From NCBI GenBank assembly GCA_031291645.1, contig JARLIQ010000034.1:1-64000 (forward strand): 64,000 nucleotides of DNA, read 5' to 3'. This document shows positions 17,262 through 25,716 of this stretch, piece after piece. Origin of the DNA: Caulobacteraceae bacterium (GTDB taxonomy: Bacteria; Pseudomonadota; Alphaproteobacteria; Caulobacterales; Caulobacteraceae). Position 1 is the stretch's first letter. Each line of letters begins with the position of its first letter. The notes beneath the pieces were generated by a model. The model made no database searches and was not told the origin of the DNA. It worked only from the letters and a program-made list of their open reading frames with translations. Made by a program: the position numbers and the translations under genes.

Positions 17262-18307
17262 GTCTTGGAGCTTCGGCGCACCGGCGGCGCCGAGGCGGAG
17301 CAGCGCTTGATCAGTTGGTAGTCGAGGGTGAGGTCGGGCAGCGGCGCGGGCCAGCCGTTGCGCCTGGGCGCCGAGGCGATGACCAGGTCCGCGGCGGCGC
17401 GGGCCATGCTGGCCACCGGCTGGCGTATGGTGGTCAGAGCCGGCCAGATCATGCTGGCGACCGGCGCATCGTCGAAGCCGACCACCGACAGCTGGTCGGG
17501 CAGACGCAGGCCACGGCGCTGGGCGACCGAGATCGCCGCCGCCGCCGTGTCGTCGTTGCTGGCGAAGATCGCCGTGGGCGGCTCGGCCGCGTCCAGCATG
17601 CGCTCGGCGCAGGCCACCCCGTCGGCGAAGAGGAAGTTGCCGGGCAGCACTAGGCCCGGGTCGACCGGCGTCCCCGCCGCGGCCATGGCGTCGAAGAAGC
17701 CGCGCCGGCGCTCTTCGGTCGCCCCATGCTCGGCCCGGCCCAGGATGAAGCCGATCCGCCGGTGGCCGAGCCCCAACAGGTATTCGGTCATCTCGCGCGC
17801 GGCCGAATAGTCGTCGATGCGGATGGCCGGCGAATCCTCCAGCGGCCGGGTCGGCGCCACCCGGACGATCGGCACCTCGGCCTGGCGCAGGCGTTCCAGC
17901 ATGATCGCGTGGTCGCTGAGCGGCGGCAGGAGGATCGCCGCCTCCAGCCGCAACTGCCCCAACAGCGTGGTCACCTGGCGGGCGATGTCGGGGCTGTCGC
18001 TGTCCCACGGCTCGACCATCAGGTGGAAGCCGGCCTCGCGGCAGCGCTCGACCGCCCCGGCCTGGAAGTCGGCCAGATAGTCGCCCGGCCGGTCGTAGAA
18101 CAGGCCGATCAGGAACGAGCGGTCGCCGGCCAGGCCACGGGCGTTGAGATTGGGCCGGTAGTCCAGCGCCTCGATCGCCCGCTGCACGCGCTCGCGTGTC
18201 TCGGCCTGGACGAAGGGCTCGTTGTTGATCACCCGCGAGACGGTCTTCAGCGACACGCCCGCCCGGTCGGCGACCTCCTGGATGGTGACGGAGCGGCGCG
18301 GCCTCAT
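17258..18307 (-). CDS. LacI family transcriptional regulator
   Basis: SVTIQEVADRAGVSLKTVSRVINNEPFVQAETRERVQRAIEALDYRPNLNARGL; start at 18307 (ATGA overlap) or 18313. Confidence 0.95.
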   Translation of the reverse strand: MRPRRSVTIQEVADRAGVSLKTVSRVINNEPFVQAETRERVQRAIEALDYRPNLNARGLAGDRSFLIGLFYDRPGDYLADFQAGAVERCREAGFHLMVEPWDSDSPDIARQVTTLLGQLRLEAAILLPPLSDHAIMLERLRQAEVPIVRVAPTRPLEDSPAIRIDDYSAAREMTEYLLGLGHRRIGFILGRAEHGATEERRRGFFDAMAAAGTPVDPGLVLPGNFLFADGVACAERMLDAAEPPTAIFASNDDTAAAAISVAQRRGLRLPDQLSVVGFDDAPVASMIWPALTTIRQPVASMARAAADLVIASAPRRNGWPAPLPDLTLDYQLIKRCSASAPPVRRSSKT

Positions 18308-18453
18308 CGCCATCGGGCGGCCTCGACGGGGGGCCGGCGCCCCGGAGCAACGATCGCCGCCGCCGCCAGATTGATCGTTGCGTCCATCTCGGCCGGCAAG
18401 ATGACAGCCGCCGCGCCTACGGCAAGCCCCAAAACCGGCCGGCGGCGGCTCAC
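18304..18453 (-). CDS. putative 49-aa small hydrophobic protein, translationally coupled between the GH2 and LacI genes
   Basis: VSRRRPVLGLAVGAAAVILPAEMDATINLAAAAIVAPGRRPPVEAARWR; GTG overlaps the GH2 stop (GTGA, 18450-18453) and TGA overlaps a LacI ATG (18304-18307). Confidence 0.45.
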   Translation of the reverse strand: MSRRRPVLGLAVGAAAVILPAEMDATINLAAAAIVAPGRRPPVEAARWR

Positions 18454-21400
18454 GGCGCGCCCTCGACGGCGGCCGAGGCCGGCTTCAGGTTCCAGCCGCG
18501 CAGATTGACCCGCGCGGCGCGGCCGGCGCGGGTCGGATAGCGAATCTCGATCCGCCGCGGCTCGCCCGGCAGCAGCGAGAGATAGTTGTCGCTGTAGTAG
18601 GCCGGCAGGATGCGCTGGCCCTCGCCGTCGACGAGGGTCAGCTTCGCGGCCAAGGCCGGCGCGGCGCCCGTATCGTCCAGGTCGACCGCCACGGCCACCT
18701 CGTCGCCGTCGATGCGGGCGCGGGCCGAGAGCCGGACATCCTGGGCCGCCATGCCGCCCAGCTTGCGCATGGCGGCCTCGTCGCGCCCCTGCCAATAGAG
18801 GTTGCGCGAGATCTCATCGCCCGCAGCGTCGCTCAGCGTCAGCGCCACCAGCACCACCCCTTCCTTCGCCAGCAGCGGCGCCAGGTCGAGCGGAGCCAGG
18901 GTGACGACCTGGTTGGCCGGCGCCGCCAGCCGATCCTCGCGCGCCGCCAGGACCCGGCCGTCGAGCGACAGCACGCGGCTCTTCAGCGCCAGGCCAGCGC
19001 GCGCCTCGCGCGTGGTGTTGACCACGGCCAGCGCATAGTCCGGCAGGTTCATCTGGGCGTGCACCGGCTCGGACGCGATCTTGGCCCCGTAGTAGGAGGC
19101 CTGGGTGTCGTAGTCGGCGCTGTAGATCTGCCAGTGGTTGCTTGGCCAGGCCGGGTGGGTCATCCACAGGAGCCGGCCGCTGTTGCGGGTCCACAGATGG
19201 GCGAAGAAGCCCTCGAACACCGCCCGATAGTCGACGTAGTTCATCATCTGGGCCTTGCGCTCAAAGTCCTCCAGGCTGGTCGGGGCGCCGAACTGGGCGG
19301 TGAGCGCGGTCATGAAGCCGGCCACGTCGCCGTTCCCGCCGAAATGCCAGTCGTGGTAGGCCAGGGTGTCGCTGATCGGCCAGCGGTCGGCAGCGGGGAC
19401 CATGGCCTCGACCGCCTCCAGCGTGGCCAGCGAGGGCGTGCCGACCTCGACCGCGAAGCCCTTGGCCAGGTCGGTGAAATAGCCGGCCGGCGGGCGGTAG
19501 TCGTACGGGCCGCTGTCCTGCAGGTTCACCCGGTTCGAACTGCCGGTGTAGTAGCGCGTGCCGTCCAGCTCGGCGACCAAGTCGGCCAGGCCCTCGTTGA
19601 GGATCGGCTGCGGCACGCCTTCGTTGCGGCCGAACCAGACGGCGATCGAAGGATGGCTGCGGTAGCGGCTGATCACGTCGCGGGCGTTGGCCAGAAACAG
19701 GGCCGGGTCCTGCGGCTCCAGCTGGAAGTTCTGGGTCGAGATCCAGAAGTCGTTGAGCACCAGGAGGCCGTACTCGTCGGCCAGGTCGTAGAAGACGTCC
19801 TCGGTGTCCTGGCCCAGCCAGTTGCGGATGATGTTGAGGTGGGCCTCCCGCTCCAGGCGGAAATAGGGTTCGAGCCGCTCGCGGGAGACGCGTTTCTGCA
19901 GGTCGTCCATGCCCCAGCTGCCGCCCCGCGCGGCGATCGGAACGCCGTTGACCTTGATCACCAGGAAGGGGGCGAGCGAGGGGTTGGCGCCGTCATGGAC
20001 GGCGGGCGAGGTCTCGCCGGCGGCGGTCAGCGACGCCGCCCAGCCGTTGGGGGTCTGTTTGATCGCCGCGTGGCGGACGTCGACCAGCCGCTCGCCGCGC
20101 ACCGATGCGGCCGTGGGGTCGATCTCGACCCGGCGCAGCCGCCCTTGGTGGTCGAACAGCGACAGCTCGTAGGTCAGCTGGCGGACGCCGAAGCGGATCG
20201 CCCGGCTGTCGGTCAGGCCGGCGGCGTCGCGCACGGTGACGGTGAGATGGTAGAGGCTGGCCGGCCCATAGCCGTTCGGCCACCACAGGCGCGGCCGCCT
20301 GACGACCAGTTGCGGGAATTCGGCGGGATCGAGCCGCACCTCGGATCGCCCGGGCGGGACGCTCAGCGTCTTCGTGACCGCGACGCCTTCGAACGCGGCC
20401 TGGAGCGTCACCTGCCGCGGGCCGGCGTCGGCGTTGTCGAGCGGCACGCGGATCTGCAGTTCGGCCTCGTCGGTGCGTGGCAGCGGCAGGCGCGTGATCA
20501 CCGCCGGATCGAGCACGCGCACCGGGCCCGAGGCCCGCAGCTCGACGCCCTGCCAAAGGCCGGTGTCGCGGTCGCGCACGCCGGGGATCCAGTCCCAGCC
20601 TTCGGTCGCGATGAAGGTCGGCCCGTCTATGGCCAGGGAGCCGCCGTTCCCGCCCGGCCCATAGGCGATGGACTCCTCCGACGGAATGCCCGGATGCGGC
20701 GGCGGCGAGGCGCGCACGGCCAGGGCGTTGGCCTCGCCGGGGCGCAGCCTGCCGGTCACGTCGAATACGCCACGGACGAAGGCGCCCTTGACCTCGCCCA
20801 GCCTCGCGCCGTTCAACCACACCTCGGCGGCGTAGTTGATCCCCTTGAAGGTCAGGGTCAGCCGCCTGCCGTCGAGGCTGGCCGGGGCCGTGAACTGGGT
20901 GCGATACCAGTAGTCCTGGCGGGCGAGGGACTCGGGAATGGCCATGTTGTTCAGGCCACGGCTAGGGTCGGGATAGACGCCGCGATCGACCAGGGTGGTC
21001 ACCACCGTGCCGGGCACGGTGGCGGCGTACCAGTCCGCGTCGGCGTAGCCGGGCCGGGACAGCACATCCCCGCCCGCCGCCACGCCGGGAGCGGCGGCCA
21101 GCCGCCAGGCGTCCAATGTCCAGGCCTGGTCGCCCTCGGGCTGCAGCGGAACGGCGGGCGCCGCGGCGACGGCGACCGGGGCGTCGGGCGCGGCCTTGGC
21201 CTTGGGCAGGGTCCAGGGGTCCTGGGGCGTCTGCAGGCCGATCCAGGCGCTGACCTGCACCGGCCAGCCGACCCCGACCGGGGTGAAGGTGATGCCGTCG
21301 AAATCGGGCCGCGCCGCCGCCTGCGCCCTGGCCTGGTCCCCAGACAAGGCGCCGGCCTCCAGCTGGAACAGCGCCAGGGCGCCGCCGAAATGGCGGACCA

Positions 21401-21923
21401 GCGGCGGGGCACCCAGGGCCGGCCCCAGGTTCAGAACGGGCGGGACGGCCTGAGTCCCCGCCACGCTCGCCGCGCCGACGGGCCGGCCGTCGACATAGAG
21501 GCGGACCGATCGGCCGTCATAGACAGCCACGAGCGCCCGCCAGGCGCCGGGGGTCAGCGGCGCGTCGGTCCGCAGCACGCCGCCGCCAGCCAGCCGCACG
21601 CCAGGCTTGCCGTCGTCCAGCACCAGGCAGTCGCACGCGCCCGACGCCGGATCGCCGACGCCGGCCACCACCACCTCGCCGGTCTGGGAAACGTCAAGCC
21701 TGACCCAGCCGCTCATCGACCAGGACGCGCCGGCGGCCAGGATGGGCGCGCCCGCCGGCAGGCGGCGCGTCATGCCGATCCCGCCCTGCAGGATGGTCAG
21801 GTCGTAGGGCCCGTAGGGTCCGGCCGGAGCGACGTCGGCGCGGGCGCCGCCCGCCCCGGCGAGCGCCGCCAGAGCCAGGAACAGCGCGCCCAACCTGATC
21901 ATCGCCCGCCAGGCGCCCGCCAT
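18450..21923 (-). CDS. glycoside hydrolase family 2 protein with N-terminal LamG/concanavalin-like domain
   Basis: Signal peptide; LamG-like region (SMSGWVRLDVSQTGEVV...VRLYVDGRPVG); GH2 sandwich (YWYRTQFTAPASLDGRRLTLTFKGINYAAEVWLNGARLGEVKGAF); WFGRNEG near the predicted catalytic region. Confidence 0.87.
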   Translation of the reverse strand: MAGAWRAMIRLGALFLALAALAGAGGARADVAPAGPYGPYDLTILQGGIGMTRRLPAGAPILAAGASWSMSGWVRLDVSQTGEVVVAGVGDPASGACDCLVLDDGKPGVRLAGGGVLRTDAPLTPGAWRALVAVYDGRSVRLYVDGRPVGAASVAGTQAVPPVLNLGPALGAPPLVRHFGGALALFQLEAGALSGDQARAQAAARPDFDGITFTPVGVGWPVQVSAWIGLQTPQDPWTLPKAKAAPDAPVAVAAAPAVPLQPEGDQAWTLDAWRLAAAPGVAAGGDVLSRPGYADADWYAATVPGTVVTTLVDRGVYPDPSRGLNNMAIPESLARQDYWYRTQFTAPASLDGRRLTLTFKGINYAAEVWLNGARLGEVKGAFVRGVFDVTGRLRPGEANALAVRASPPPHPGIPSEESIAYGPGGNGGSLAIDGPTFIATEGWDWIPGVRDRDTGLWQGVELRASGPVRVLDPAVITRLPLPRTDEAELQIRVPLDNADAGPRQVTLQAAFEGVAVTKTLSVPPGRSEVRLDPAEFPQLVVRRPRLWWPNGYGPASLYHLTVTVRDAAGLTDSRAIRFGVRQLTYELSLFDHQGRLRRVEIDPTAASVRGERLVDVRHAAIKQTPNGWAASLTAAGETSPAVHDGANPSLAPFLVIKVNGVPIAARGGSWGMDDLQKRVSRERLEPYFRLEREAHLNIIRNWLGQDTEDVFYDLADEYGLLVLNDFWISTQNFQLEPQDPALFLANARDVISRYRSHPSIAVWFGRNEGVPQPILNEGLADLVAELDGTRYYTGSSNRVNLQDSGPYDYRPPAGYFTDLAKGFAVEVGTPSLATLEAVEAMVPAADRWPISDTLAYHDWHFGGNGDVAGFMTALTAQFGAPTSLEDFERKAQMMNYVDYRAVFEGFFAHLWTRNSGRLLWMTHPAWPSNHWQIYSADYDTQASYYGAKIASEPVHAQMNLPDYALAVVNTTREARAGLALKSRVLSLDGRVLAAREDRLAAPANQVVTLAPLDLAPLLAKEGVVLVALTLSDAAGDEISRNLYWQGRDEAAMRKLGGMAAQDVRLSARARIDGDEVAVAVDLDDTGAAPALAAKLTLVDGEGQRILPAYYSDNYLSLLPGEPRRIEIRYPTRAGRAARVNLRGWNLKPASAAVEGAP

Positions 21924-21984
21924 GCCGCCCACACCTCGCACCGGAACCGCCGCCCGGAGCATAGGCCCGGTCCGTCCCGCCGCC

Positions 21985-22020
21985 AAAAAAGGGAGGGGGC
22001 GAGCCCGAGGCCCGCCCCCT
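21985..22020 (-). terminator. intrinsic terminator downstream of the TonB receptor gene
   Basis: Minus strand: AGGGGGCG ... CGCCCCCT hairpin followed by CCCTTTTTT, about 50 bp past the receptor stop. Confidence 0.75.
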
Positions 22021-22070
22021 GAGTTCGATCCGCGCCGCGCCGGGGGGAACGGCAGGCGACGTCGGGCCGG

Positions 22071-25000
22071 TTAGAACTTGAACTTCACGCCCAGGAAGTA
22101 GCGGCGACCCCAGTCGTCATAGGTAAACGGCAGGTCGGGCCACTGCAGATAGGTGTGCTGCGCGGCGTCGGTGATGTTCTGGACCGAGAACACCACGCCG
22201 ATCCTCTTGGTGAAATCGTAGCCGATCTGGGCGTCGAGCTGGCCGTAGGGCGCGGCGTAGACCTGGTAGACCTTGGAATGGCCGTTCTGGTCGTTGAAGG
22301 CGAAGGTCGAGCCGACCGACGAGTCGTTGATGCTCTTGTCGCGCCAGGAATAGGAGGCGCGGGCCGAGAAGCCGCCGCGCTCGTAATAGCCGGTCACGGT
22401 CAGGGAGTCCTTGGACACCCCGGGGATCGGGCCGGTGGTCGAAAAGGCCGTCAGCTGCTGGGAGGATGATTCGGAGCGGGTGTAGTTGGCCGCCACGCCG
22501 AAGCCCTTCAGCCCCGACCAGAACCGGGAGCCGTCGAAGGCGTACTGAACGCCGACCTCGACGCCGTAGATGTACCCGGAGCCGCCATTGACCGGTTGGG
22601 AGACGTTGGCCGTCGTGCCGTCGACGGTGGTGGGGACGTTCTCGGTCTCCACGAAACTGTCGATCGACTTGTAGAAGCCGGCGACGCTGATCAGCCCGCC
22701 GCGGGCGAAATAGTCTTCCCACGACGCATCGACCTGGGTGGCGCGGTAGGGGTCGAGCTTGGCGTTGCCGGACGAGCCGCCGTCGAACACATAGGTGCTG
22801 CCCGAACCCTGGCGGGTGAAGCCGTAGGAGTTGCCGAGGCCCAGGGAGAACAGGTCCTGGGGCGACATCACCCGGGCGGCGTCGAGGCGCAGCTTCTGGG
22901 TCTCAGTGAGGTTGTAGACGAAGTTGAGGGAAGGCAGGACGTCGATGTAGTCGCGCCGGGTCTGCACCGCGACGACGTTCGAATCGACGCCGTTCCAGGA
23001 GGCCGTGCCGTAGTAGGTGGGCGACTGGGCCGCCTGGCCGTTGTCGATATCCAGGTGGGTGTCGACCACGCGGACGCCGAAGTTGAGGTGGAAGCGGTCC
23101 GCCGGGCCGCCGACGTCACCCATCAGATAGCCCGCGTAGGTGGTCTCCTTGACCTGGAACGAGCTCAGCCCGTCGACGAAGAACTTCTCGGTCTGGTTCG
23201 GCACGCCGGCCGCGGCCCAGATCTTGTTCAGATAGGTCGAGGGATCGGTCATCGAGCTGGTGCTTTTGACGATGATCTGCCCCGCCCCGAAGTTGTTGAC
23301 CACCTTGACCAGGCCCGGGTTGGACGCCGCCGTCGAGTAGGGAACGTTGATCCCGTTGCCGTTGCTGTAGCCGGGATCCTGGTAGTAGAGCCACGGCCCC
23401 TCGCCCACGCCGATCGGGCCGGCGGTGACGTCGCCGTTGGCCAGGGTGCCGTTGATCAGATAGCGGCCGAAGGTCTGGTCGACGTCGCGTTCGGCGATGC
23501 GGAAGCCCGCCGAGAACACCGACTCCGCCGGCATGAAATCCGCCTTGTAGTGAAGGTCGCCCTTCACCGCCCACTGCTTCTGGGCCGTGAAGTTGGCCCA
23601 GGCCCAGTTCGACTTGAAGGTCACGTAGGCGGGGTTGTTCAGGATGTTGGACAGGTAGCTGACCGACGGCAGCCCTGATGTGCCTCCGCTGTTCCACTTG
23701 AACTGATAGCCGGGGTTGCCGCCGTTGCAGCTGTCTGCGCCGTTGTTGCAGCCGGGCGCCGACGGTGAGGTCGCGACGCCGCCAGCGGTGTTGTAGAGGC
23801 CGTGTTCGATGTCGGCCTGGTCGGCCTGGAAGTTGGAGTCGGCGCGCGAATAGAAGACGCCGAAGTCGGCCTTCAGCGGGCCATCCGGATCATATTTGGT
23901 GATCCATTGGAAGTTGTTGGCCTCGGTGATGTTGTGGAAGTAGTTGGTCGCGGTCTCCGCGCCGTTGGCGCTGAAGGTGGCGTTCTGGACAACGCCGTTG
24001 GAGCTGATCGAATAGGGCTGCGACGCGTCGATGCCCGGCATGGTCGTGCTGCCTGACGCATCGCCCTGGCCGTTGAACCAGACCTTGTCCGAATAGCTGA
24101 TCTCGGTGTCGTCCTCGCGGGAGTAGAACCAGTTGAGCCGGGTGGTGATGCTGTCGGTGACCTTCCAGGCCAGGCCGAGCGAGGCCCCCAGCGTCTTGCG
24201 CTTGTCGTATTGATCCGTGAAATAGGCCAGCTGCGGATCGATGTAATACTGACCGTTGGGCATCACGGTCGGGGTGGCGTTCGCCCCCGTGCCTGGATTG
24301 GGCCCGGTCGACGAATTGGTGATCACCCAGCTGCTGCGGTTCTCGTCCTGGAACTCCTTGGTGTGGGTGTCCTCGGCGTCGTAGGAGAAGCTGCCGGTGA
24401 TGGCGAAACGGTCGCTGAGCTTGTCGGTGATGACGATCGCGCCGACCGGGGTCCAGCTGCTTTCGCCCTGGGCGGTGGTGGCGCGCAGGTTGCCGCCGAT
24501 CTGCAGGCCGTCGGGCCCGGACAGCGGGTCGCGCAGCTTCAGGTCGATAGTGCCGCCCAGGCCGCCTTCGTTCATCGAGGCCTGCGGGTTCTTGTAGACG
24601 TCGATGCCGCTGATTTCCTCGCTGGGGATGCCCTCCAGCGAGCCGTACTGGTTGCCCGCGCCCGAGCCGGCGTTCGAGTTCTCGCCCGAAACCGAGAACT
24701 CCTTGCCGGTCAGGAACAGGTCGCCGTTGAGCGTGGTCAGGTTCTGGCGCAGGCCGTCGATCAGCACCGTGGTGCCCTGGCCCTGGGTGCGGTCGATCTG
24801 GATGCCCGGCAGGCGTTGCAGCGCCTCGGCCACGTTCTGGTCGGGCATCTTGCCGATATCTTCCGGCGCGATCGATTCGATCGGCAGGATCGACTTGCGC
24901 TTGGTGTCCAGCGCCGTCTGCAGCGAGGCCCGGTAGCCGGTCACCACCACCTCGGTGACCTCGGTCGACGCCGTCTTGGTTCCGGCCTGAGCCGGCGCCT

Positions 25001-25091
25001 GCTGGGCCTGCGCGGCGGAAAAGACGGAGAGTGCGATGATCGAAGCGCCGCCCATGACCATGGCGCGCGAACAGGCGTCTAACGTGCTCAT
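22071..25091 (-). CDS. TonB-dependent receptor
   Basis: Signal peptide; TEVTEVVVTGYRASLQTALDTKRKS; plug VAEALQRLPGIQIDRTQGQGTTVLIDGLRQN; C-terminal YDDWGRRYFLGVKFKF. Confidence 0.94.
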   Translation of the reverse strand: MSTLDACSRAMVMGGASIIALSVFSAAQAQQAPAQAGTKTASTEVTEVVVTGYRASLQTALDTKRKSILPIESIAPEDIGKMPDQNVAEALQRLPGIQIDRTQGQGTTVLIDGLRQNLTTLNGDLFLTGKEFSVSGENSNAGSGAGNQYGSLEGIPSEEISGIDVYKNPQASMNEGGLGGTIDLKLRDPLSGPDGLQIGGNLRATTAQGESSWTPVGAIVITDKLSDRFAITGSFSYDAEDTHTKEFQDENRSSWVITNSSTGPNPGTGANATPTVMPNGQYYIDPQLAYFTDQYDKRKTLGASLGLAWKVTDSITTRLNWFYSREDDTEISYSDKVWFNGQGDASGSTTMPGIDASQPYSISSNGVVQNATFSANGAETATNYFHNITEANNFQWITKYDPDGPLKADFGVFYSRADSNFQADQADIEHGLYNTAGGVATSPSAPGCNNGADSCNGGNPGYQFKWNSGGTSGLPSVSYLSNILNNPAYVTFKSNWAWANFTAQKQWAVKGDLHYKADFMPAESVFSAGFRIAERDVDQTFGRYLINGTLANGDVTAGPIGVGEGPWLYYQDPGYSNGNGINVPYSTAASNPGLVKVVNNFGAGQIIVKSTSSMTDPSTYLNKIWAAAGVPNQTEKFFVDGLSSFQVKETTYAGYLMGDVGGPADRFHLNFGVRVVDTHLDIDNGQAAQSPTYYGTASWNGVDSNVVAVQTRRDYIDVLPSLNFVYNLTETQKLRLDAARVMSPQDLFSLGLGNSYGFTRQGSGSTYVFDGGSSGNAKLDPYRATQVDASWEDYFARGGLISVAGFYKSIDSFVETENVPTTVDGTTANVSQPVNGGSGYIYGVEVGVQYAFDGSRFWSGLKGFGVAANYTRSESSSQQLTAFSTTGPIPGVSKDSLTVTGYYERGGFSARASYSWRDKSINDSSVGSTFAFNDQNGHSKVYQVYAAPYGQLDAQIGYDFTKRIGVVFSVQNITDAAQHTYLQWPDLPFTYDDWGRRYFLGVKFKF

Positions 25092-25353
25092 TACCCTCAG
25101 CCCTCCCCAACGGGTATTATTTTTGTTCGCTTTGACGCGCCGCCGCCGCACGCAGAACGGTCTAGATTCGCCAGAGTCGCAGGACGGCCAATAGAGCGCC
25201 CCGCACTGAACGGATCAGACCCACCACGATCAGGCGACAGCCCGTCGATCCCAGGTACGCACAAAAGCCAACGCGGTCGCGCCACCCCCTCGGGTCGCAA
25301 CGACGTGGCGCGCACTTCAAGCGCGATCCAGAACTCAAACATGGCGCACGATA

Positions 25354-25365
25354 GACAGCGCTGTC
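25354..25365. promoter_or_regulatory. LacI-family operator-like palindrome
   Basis: GACAGCGCTGTC perfect 12-bp palindrome upstream of the TonB receptor. Confidence 0.7.
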
Positions 25366-25417
25366 AATTGGTAATTTTCAGTCGTGTTTTGCGGAATCGG
25401 GCGATTTTTCCTCGAAA

Positions 25418-25429
25418 GATAGCGCTGTC
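25418..25429. promoter_or_regulatory. LacI-family operator-like palindrome
   Basis: GATAGCGCTGTC, one mismatch from the perfect palindrome. Confidence 0.6.
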
Positions 25430-25573
25430 AGGTCGGCTCTTCGGCAAACTCAAGCCCTTGGGGCCGCCTGAGCGCAATTCGAGGCCGAACAGGCCGTCGC
25501 CATTGCGCGCCACGCGCCGGTGCGACCCTGTGTATTCCCGCCGGCCGCTGGACAGCGTGGCTTCGTCTGGACA

Positions 25574-25587
25574 TGATAGCGCTGTCA
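25574..25587. promoter_or_regulatory. LacI-family operator-like palindrome
   Basis: TGATAGCGCTGTCA upstream of the GH3 gene. Confidence 0.65.
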
Positions 25588-25596
25588 TATGCGGAC

Positions 25597-25608
25597 GACA
25601 GCGCTATC
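25597..25608. promoter_or_regulatory. LacI-family operator-like palindrome
   Basis: GACAGCGCTATC; centre 22 bp from the neighbouring site at 25574-25587. Confidence 0.65.
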
Positions 25609-25716
25609 ATCCCAATCCAATCCGCCGCCGGCCGCCATCGGGCGCGGGGCGCAAGAACAAGATCGAGCGAGGAAAATGCCCCAGTCCCTCCCCCCTGCGC
25701 GGCGCGGCGCCGCCGC

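Noticed and set aside
19059-22022. 987-aa plus-strand ORF opposite GH2
   Set aside because: Antisense shadow of the GH2 coding frame in GC-rich DNA; low-complexity Arg/Gly/Val composition and no domain motifs.
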